The notes beneath the pieces are model-generated. The model worked only from the letters and a program-made list of their open reading frames with translations. It did not search any database and was not told the origin of the DNA. This document shows, in pieces, positions 58,737 through 64,000 of a stretch of DNA of 64,000 bases (its first letter is position 1; every line of letters begins with the position of its first letter). The position numbers were made by a program, and so were the translations under genes. This DNA comes from Cymbidium sinense (lineage: Eukaryota; Streptophyta; Magnoliopsida; Asparagales; Orchidaceae). The DNA is taken from the NCBI GenBank assembly GCA_021442155.1, contig JAKCPB010001404.1, positions 2,501 to 66,500 of the forward strand, read 5' to 3'.

Positions 58737-59282
58737 TAAATTTACTCAAATATCAAAATACACTTTCAACAACTACCAAAATCATTTAGATTCGCCGCCG
58801 CCCGTCTTTTTTTTTGCTGGAATAAAAAAACAATAATAAAAAAGCATTCACTTACATATAATTGGTATGTATTTATATATTTAATATTTATCTTAATAAT
58901 ACTTAAAATTTTAATAATACATTAAAAATATTATTATCATTTACTTTTAAAATAAAATATAAATTTTAATGCATAGAAAAGACTATATTTATATAAAGTT
59001 AATTTTAGGCATTAGATATATAAATATATAAAAAATTTTATTGTATATAAATCTTTCAGAACAATAAATAATTGTTAATGTAATATTTAAAAACTTTTGT
59101 TTATAAAATTAATTTGATTTTGCATTCATTTTCTTAATTCTTATATAAATATTGATATTCATAATAAAATCTCAATTATTTTTTTAAAATTTGATTAAAT
59201 TCTTAATAATTTAATCATGACAACATATGAATTCAATAGTTCATAAAAGATGAAATGTATGATAATTTTATGAATATATATC

Positions 59283-60068
59283 TGATATGACACTAAAATA
59301 CTACTAGTAAGACAAATCTTGATACTAAAAGCAAGTGATCCAAGTTGAAACCTGGCCGAGATCAAAGACTTAAAATATCCTTGAAATTTTGGGATATAAA
59401 TCCTAAATAGCTCTCAAACATGGAGTGTTTATAATCAAATCGAGTGTCTCGCGGATCTAACGAGCCCAAGATCTTATAATTCTAACTTCATTTGAGCATT
59501 TAAATACTTAAAATATATCAAATGATCAAAGGAATCATTTTGAGTCGTCCATGGAGAGAGTGATTCTGATTATGTATTTGAGACCATTCCTCCAATCTCT
59601 ATAAATATCATTCTTCATATGAGGGGAGCCTGCAAGAGAGAGGAGAGAGCTCTAAAGCTTAAAATCCTCCAAGCACAATTACCACTGACGTTGTCAACGC
59701 CGCCGTCGCCGCCACATCCGCTGCCAATCTCCGCGCCACCATCATGATGACCTTCATCGTGCCACGATCCCACTATCATCATCATCTACTACCACAAGAA
59801 TCTATAACTGAACGTGACTATATGTATCGATCCGACTGGGATTCTCATTGTTATTCTTCTCATGTAATTTTGTAATCTTATCGGAAATTTTGTACTTTGA
59901 AACAAATACATAGTGGAAGATTCTTACCCTAGTTCCGGTATTTCCTCTTTCAAGATTTTTCACGTAAAAATTTATGTTTCTTGTTCACTCTTTAAATACC
60001 GTGTGTGCTAATTTCATAACAAGGCTAAGACGAACTTTCACTCTACCACAATTGGTTTTTTTAGCGCA
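59283..60068 (+). repeat. 5' LTR of gag-protease element B
   Basis: TGATATGACACTAAAATACT start, CTCTATAAATA near 59608, GC-rich block 59690-59770, end TTTTTTTAGCGCA. It aligns with 12389-13149. Confidence 0.75.
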
Positions 60069-60121
60069 TGCTTTGTCTGGGAAGATAACCCTTCAATCAC
60101 AATTTCGCGGAACACTCTCTT

Positions 60122-61455
60122 ATGGCCAATAGCGACAGAATAACGGAGCCTCTCGCCCAACTCGCCACTCAAACCAATCCTTGAACCAAGACGCCAAGCT
60201 TCTCGCCACTCTGATAGGAACCTTGTGGTGGCGCGGACGAATCTCTTTAGAAGATCATGTCCTCGAATGGAAGAGTCTTAAAATGAGATGATCCGACTTT
60301 TAAGAACACAATGCCTACCATCGGCAAACACATCTCCCCAAGATCGATCAGCGTGGGAGGTCAAAATGCTAATCTCTCACAAGTTCTCTCGAGAGACCGT
60401 GATGTCGATCCTCGACATCGCTAGTTCTACTCATCCATCACGCGGCAAATCGCTAATCCACCATTTATTATTGGTAGCTTGACACATTCTCGTCTTGTTG
60501 ACCCCACTCGTCATGTCATATGTGCAGAGTTACGACACTTAATGCAAGACAAATTTTACCTTGAAACAAAAATCATCCTCCCCTTCACCGCGGCTATGAG
60601 GAGTCTTCACCTTTAGCTGAAGCTATTCTTCAATATCCTATTCCCGTAGGTTTCAAGCTTCCGAGCATTGATTCCTATGATGGGGCAACTGACCCATATG
60701 AACATATCGACCATTACAGGACCATCATGCATATCCAAGCTCGACACACCGCGCGTGTCTTTCCTTTACCTCGGGACAAGCTCGACTGTTCTACTCCCTT
60801 CCAAGGGAATCCATCCATACCTTTGATGAACTCGCCAAGATTTTGTAGACAGTTCATGGCAAATCGGAGGATCATTAAAGATTCTCCCATCTCTCTCCAC
60901 ATTCAAAATGAGGTGAATCACTTAAAGAATACTTAGAGATTCTCCTGAAGCTCACCAAATACGGGTAGACTCAATTACGAGAGGAGTTTTCTTGGAGGAC
61001 TCGCCTGGCCTTTCTACTCCACGCGATATATTTCTCATACACTTGGTTCACCGTGGAAGCGCAAATTTTGCCGATAGTGCTATCATCAAAATAATTTGAA
61101 CAATCCACAAAAATAAGAGTGTTCTAGGAAACACATCAACAATCCCATCATAAGAAGGACAACCGTGATCTCTCCACGCCCCTCACATCAACGACTAGAT
61201 ACACAACATATCGTAGCATCCATTCTAGATGAAGAGACCATCGTCCACATCCATAAATCAAATTCGAAATCGAGCAATATTGTCACTTCCATCAAGTCGT
61301 GGACATACTACAGGGCAGGTAAACAACTTAAAGAAGAGATTGAGAGCTCATTCAGAGATATCTACGCAATTTATGCAAAACCAACCAACTCAAGCAAACA
61401 TATCTCCAATTGGGGGGCAACCGACAATCATAAGAAATAACACAATAGATGCCAA
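60122..61455 (+). pseudogene. gag: Retrotransposon Gag, frameshifted (copy B)
   Basis: ATG at 60122 opens ANSDRITEPLAQLATQTN, then breaks. Family blocks seen in shifted frames include the DPYEHIDHYRTIMHIQ region (60690-60740), RQFMANRRIIKDSP (60855-60890) and SRHTTGQ-like and QLKEEIE sequence (61325-61350). The C-terminal QNQPTQANISPIGGQPT (about 61376-61425) follows. It has more frameshifts than copy A but keeps a cleaner N-terminus, so the two copies complement each other as evidence for the family. Confidence 0.7.
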
Positions 61456-61479
61456 ATAGTTGGATAGAAATTGAAATGA

Positions 61480-62045
61480 TTGCAAGTGGGGCTACTATCT
61501 AATCAAGTCTTCATCCACCTTTGAAGAGTCGAGTTAAAAAATCTTGTATTAATCATCCTATCACTTTTAATGATTTACTGGAAGGAGTCCAAGTCCGCAT
61601 CAAGATCCTCTTATCATCGCAAGGGATTGTGATGTTATATTGTTAAGAGAATTTTGATTGATGGGTTGCTGATGTTTTATTTTACTCCACCTTTCTTAGA
61701 TGAGCCTGCAACTAAAAAAACTTCAAACCGCAGATGTATATGTTTGATAATCACCTGCAGAAAGTGGAGGGGACAATCACCCTTCTTTGTTTCTAGAATT
61801 CCTCAACAAGTCACTCATGTTCAATTCATAGTGGTCAAGTCAAACATACAACACTATCTTTGGAAGACCCTCCAATCAATCTTTGTCAAGGTGCCTCATC
61901 TTAAGATGAAATTTCAAACCCATTGGGGTTGGAATGTGAAAATCAACAAATACCATGTTACCTCACAAATCTACACTTCTTCTGTGATCTTCAACATTGA
62001 GAATAATCTTCAAGATAAAGAAGTATCAGGGCTTCTCTTGTAAAG
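61480..62045 (+). pseudogene. Aspartic protease region, broken (copy B)
   Basis: The active-site region reads RILIDGLLMFYFTP, having lost the Asn after Asp. Later blocks FIVVKSN (about 61825), VPHLKMKFQTHWGWN (about 61887-61930) and SVIFNIENNLQDKEV (about 61980-62028) match copy A. Inactive as written. Confidence 0.65.
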
Positions 62046-62339
62046 ACTGCTTTTACTTCATTATCGACCAAGAAGCTATTAAAGATCGAGGAAAAATCTT
62101 CCTAAAACTTTAAAACATGGAGGGTCTTAAAAAGTGATATATGTAATCATGGTGCATAAATATTAAAATTTAATTTATGCTTATCTTTTCATCCATTCAT
62201 CTTTGTTAACTCTAAAATGTATCTAAGTTATCGTGACAATATTGTATCACCAACATTATGAATGATTTAATTTTTTCTTTACAAGTTGTTTTTTCTTCAT
62301 TTAATCCATACTGAGAAATATAAAAATGTGTTTAATCTA

Positions 62340-62860
62340 GATCAAAAGTGGACTTGATCATTCCATAAAAAAAAAAAAGTCAAGTATTTGACCGATATAG
62401 ATAGGTCAAAAAATCCAGTGACTAGACCACTTAAATTAACGCCATCTAAATAATAAACAAAATGGTCAAAAAATTCTATCAATTTAATAATTCTTCCATA
62501 TAAAATATTTGTAAATCCAAACAATTATAATAAAAATCTTTAATTTATTAATTTTAATATTAACGCCATTAACATGACAAACAAATAAAAATTTTTATCA
62601 ATTCGATTCTTCCATATTTAAATCGTAATATGACAAAAACAATTGATCAAAAAATTAAATTCAATTAATATTCCATACATTAACGCCAAATACTTTGACA
62701 AAAAACAAAGAGTAAAAGTAGGACTTCATCTTTTCATTTAAATCAGTAAATATTTACAAATAAGATGAGTAAAAATTCTATTCAATTAATTTTATATGTG
62801 TTACCATTGAGTCACTGACAAATAATCATATCAAAATCACCACTGTAAAGTCCACTTCTA
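62340..62860 (+). repeat. 70-bp array, heavily eroded (copy B)
   Basis: The periodic GGTCAAAA, TTAACGCCAT and ATTCTTCCATA motifs of the array remain, but the GC-rich parts between them are missing or replaced by A/T. Confidence 0.6.
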
Positions 62861-63039
62861 AGAGACATGATCATATGAAAAGTGAATATACTGATCTACA
62901 ATCATAATTTGTATAATATTATGAGAACATTATAAGATGAAATATCAATTTTGTAATTATATTTATTGCATTATCAAATTTTTATGTAATGATCTCCTCA
63001 AAATTAGCTACATTTTATCTTAAAAATGCCTCTGTATGA

Positions 63040-63330
63040 ATATTTGTATGTAAGGCAAGTGATGACACCTCTTCGAAAATCAGTTATATATAAATATGGG
63101 CCTTGATCATCCAACCCATAATCGAGGTGCTTGACATCTTAAATGATCTTCCGATGAATATGGGTCTTGATCACCATAATTTCACACACCTCTTTCGAAT
63201 GAAAATTCAGCCTTGCATATAAATAAGGTCTTGATCATAATCAATGTCATTGATCAAAGACATCTTGAGGGAAAGAGTGCTTTAGAACCACTTATCTAAT
63301 GACCTCTTAAGAAGAGGGATACTCAAGCAT
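63040..63330 (+). repeat. 85-bp array, eroded (copy B)
   Basis: Keeps GGGCCTTGATCA, GACACCTCTTCGA and CACACCTCTTTCGAATGAAA from the 85-bp units, then CTCAAGCATATAAAGATGTG as at 16746. Confidence 0.6.
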
Positions 63331-63768
63331 ATAAAGATGTGATTCTCTTGCTTTTTATAATTTATACAAAAATATCAAAACCTGAAATCAAAAACCATAA
63401 AATCCCAAAACGGGCTAAAATAAATAAAACACAAAATCATCTCTCTCTCATATATGAAAATTTATTAAATCATTTTATTGACTGTTATATGTATCAACTA
63501 CCAACAAGAACACTCAACCGTTTATTTATTCACTTCTCAAAATATTTTCTTTTAAAACTAAATAAAAATTATCATGATAATGAATTTCCATAATATAGTC
63601 AGAATGAATTCCATAATCTCTGCATATAATATGTCTCATCGCTTCTTGATCATAATCTTGCGCCCCATAAGACTTTTCAAAAATGTATGGTTGATGGACC
63701 GCAAATTTTATTGAAGAATATATTTATTTATATATATTTGATTAATGTCATCCAAAAATAGAATAACC

Positions 63769-63870
63769 GACATAATTTAATACTAAACACAATCTTGATG
63801 CTAAAAGCATTTGATCCTTGAAACTACTCATTCAAACACTTAAAATATCAAGAAACTTTGATAAAAATTC
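63769..63870 (+). repeat. 3' LTR start of gag-protease element B, truncated
   Basis: CGACATAATTTAATACTAAA then ATCTTGATGCTAAAAGCA, as in the other LTRs. Similarity stops after AAGAAACTTTGATAAAAATT. Confidence 0.55.
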
Positions 63871-64000
63871 AAAGAGCGCTCTTTCATTGATCATCTCATC
63901 CTCAATGGCTTCTATCCATTTGTGGGAGTTGACACTTTGTTTGACTTGACTAAAAGAGATTAAATCACTTTCCAATCTAATGTCAAACTTATATTCTTGG
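63871..64000 (-). pseudogene. Ty1-copia RT N-terminal fragment, antisense
   Basis: Read on the minus strand from the window edge, DIRLESDLISFSQVK-like sequence is followed by HKWIEAIEDEM. This is the block at the start of the copia RT domain (WxxAMxxE type). The portion is short and cut by the window. It corresponds to a part of copia that is missing from the element at 19000-39200. Confidence 0.5.

Larger units (their letters stand above)
56027..59282. other. Spacer between elements, copy B
   Basis: Matches 8107-12388 but lacks two segments present in copy A and carries the solo LTR at 56693-57462. A TA run at 58695-58731 replaces a shorter one in copy A. The 88-codon frame at 56358 crosses an indel boundary and has no known family. 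Confidence 0.6.
48908..63870. other. Segmental duplication, copy B
   Basis: Second copy of the block at 550-17330. Compared with copy A it lacks about 230 bp at the 5' LTR/internal junction of the non-coding element, the 1.6-kb and 0.3-kb spacer segments, and most of the last 3' LTR. It gains a solo LTR (56693-57462). Both copies hold the same two LTR elements at matching sites, so the duplication followed those insertions. Matching stops near 63870, where antisense copia reverse-transcriptase sequence begins. Confidence 0.85.
59283..63870 (+). mobile_element. Gag-protease-only LTR element, copy B, 3' LTR cut
   Basis: Duplicate of 12389-17959. The order is 5' LTR 59283-60068, primer site CTTTGTCTGGGAAG at 60071, gag 60122 to about 61455, protease about 61480-62045, array remains 62340-62860, second array 63040-63330, 3' LTR from about 63769. 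The 3' LTR ends after about 100 bases. Internal arrays have lost most of their G and C bases compared with copy A. Confidence 0.75.

Overview
The window is AT-rich plant nuclear DNA built mostly of LTR retrotransposons. The one clear host gene is a GNA-type (bulb-type, monocot) mannose-binding lectin on the minus strand at 47929-48434. The lectin, the retrotransposon lineages (Ty3-gypsy Tat and Ty1-copia) and the lack of dense genes point to a monocot. A yam-like genome (Dioscorea) is a guess that the sequence does not prove. Almost every reading frame longer than 60 codons is a fragment of a broken retroelement polyprotein or low-complexity sequence.

Layout. (1) About 550-17330 and 48908-63870 are two direct copies, about 47-48 kb apart, of one block. 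In order it holds an AT-rich spacer with a short conserved island, a non-coding LTR element (A: 3095-8106; B: 51204-56026), a second AT-rich spacer, and a gag-protease-only LTR element (A: 12389-17959; B: 59283 to about 63870, 3' LTR cut short). Both insertions predate the duplication. A 770-bp minus-strand solo LTR at 56693-57462 exists only in copy B and postdates it. (2) About 19000-39200 holds a minus-strand Ty1-copia element that has lost its centre. In the gap sits a Ty3-gypsy Tat element (20741-38231) with a 5' LTR of about 5.7 kb, gag, protease, RT, RNase H, a second (archaeal-type) RNase H, integrase, a 145-bp tandem array of about 11 units, and a 3' LTR cut to about 1.9 kb. (3) 39200-47900 is degraded sequence with a plus-strand copia gag fragment (42225-42960), a possible LINE relic and AT-rich spacer. 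(4) 47929-48520 is the lectin gene with a TATA-like element; its signal peptide and lectin domain lie in different frames.

How the parts relate. The non-coding element and the gag-protease element are one modular family. They share LTR ends, TATA position, a tRNA-Asp-type primer site, a polypurine tract and two tandem-repeat modules of about 70 and 88 bp. One carries gag-protease where the other has nothing. Neither carries RT or integrase. The Tat element here uses a different (Arg-type) primer site, so their helper is not in the window.

Caution. Small deletions of 1-5 bases, often in GC-rich motifs, riddle nearly every recognisable motif, including the lectin and all primer sites. Some of the apparent decay may be consensus error in the assembly rather than biology.
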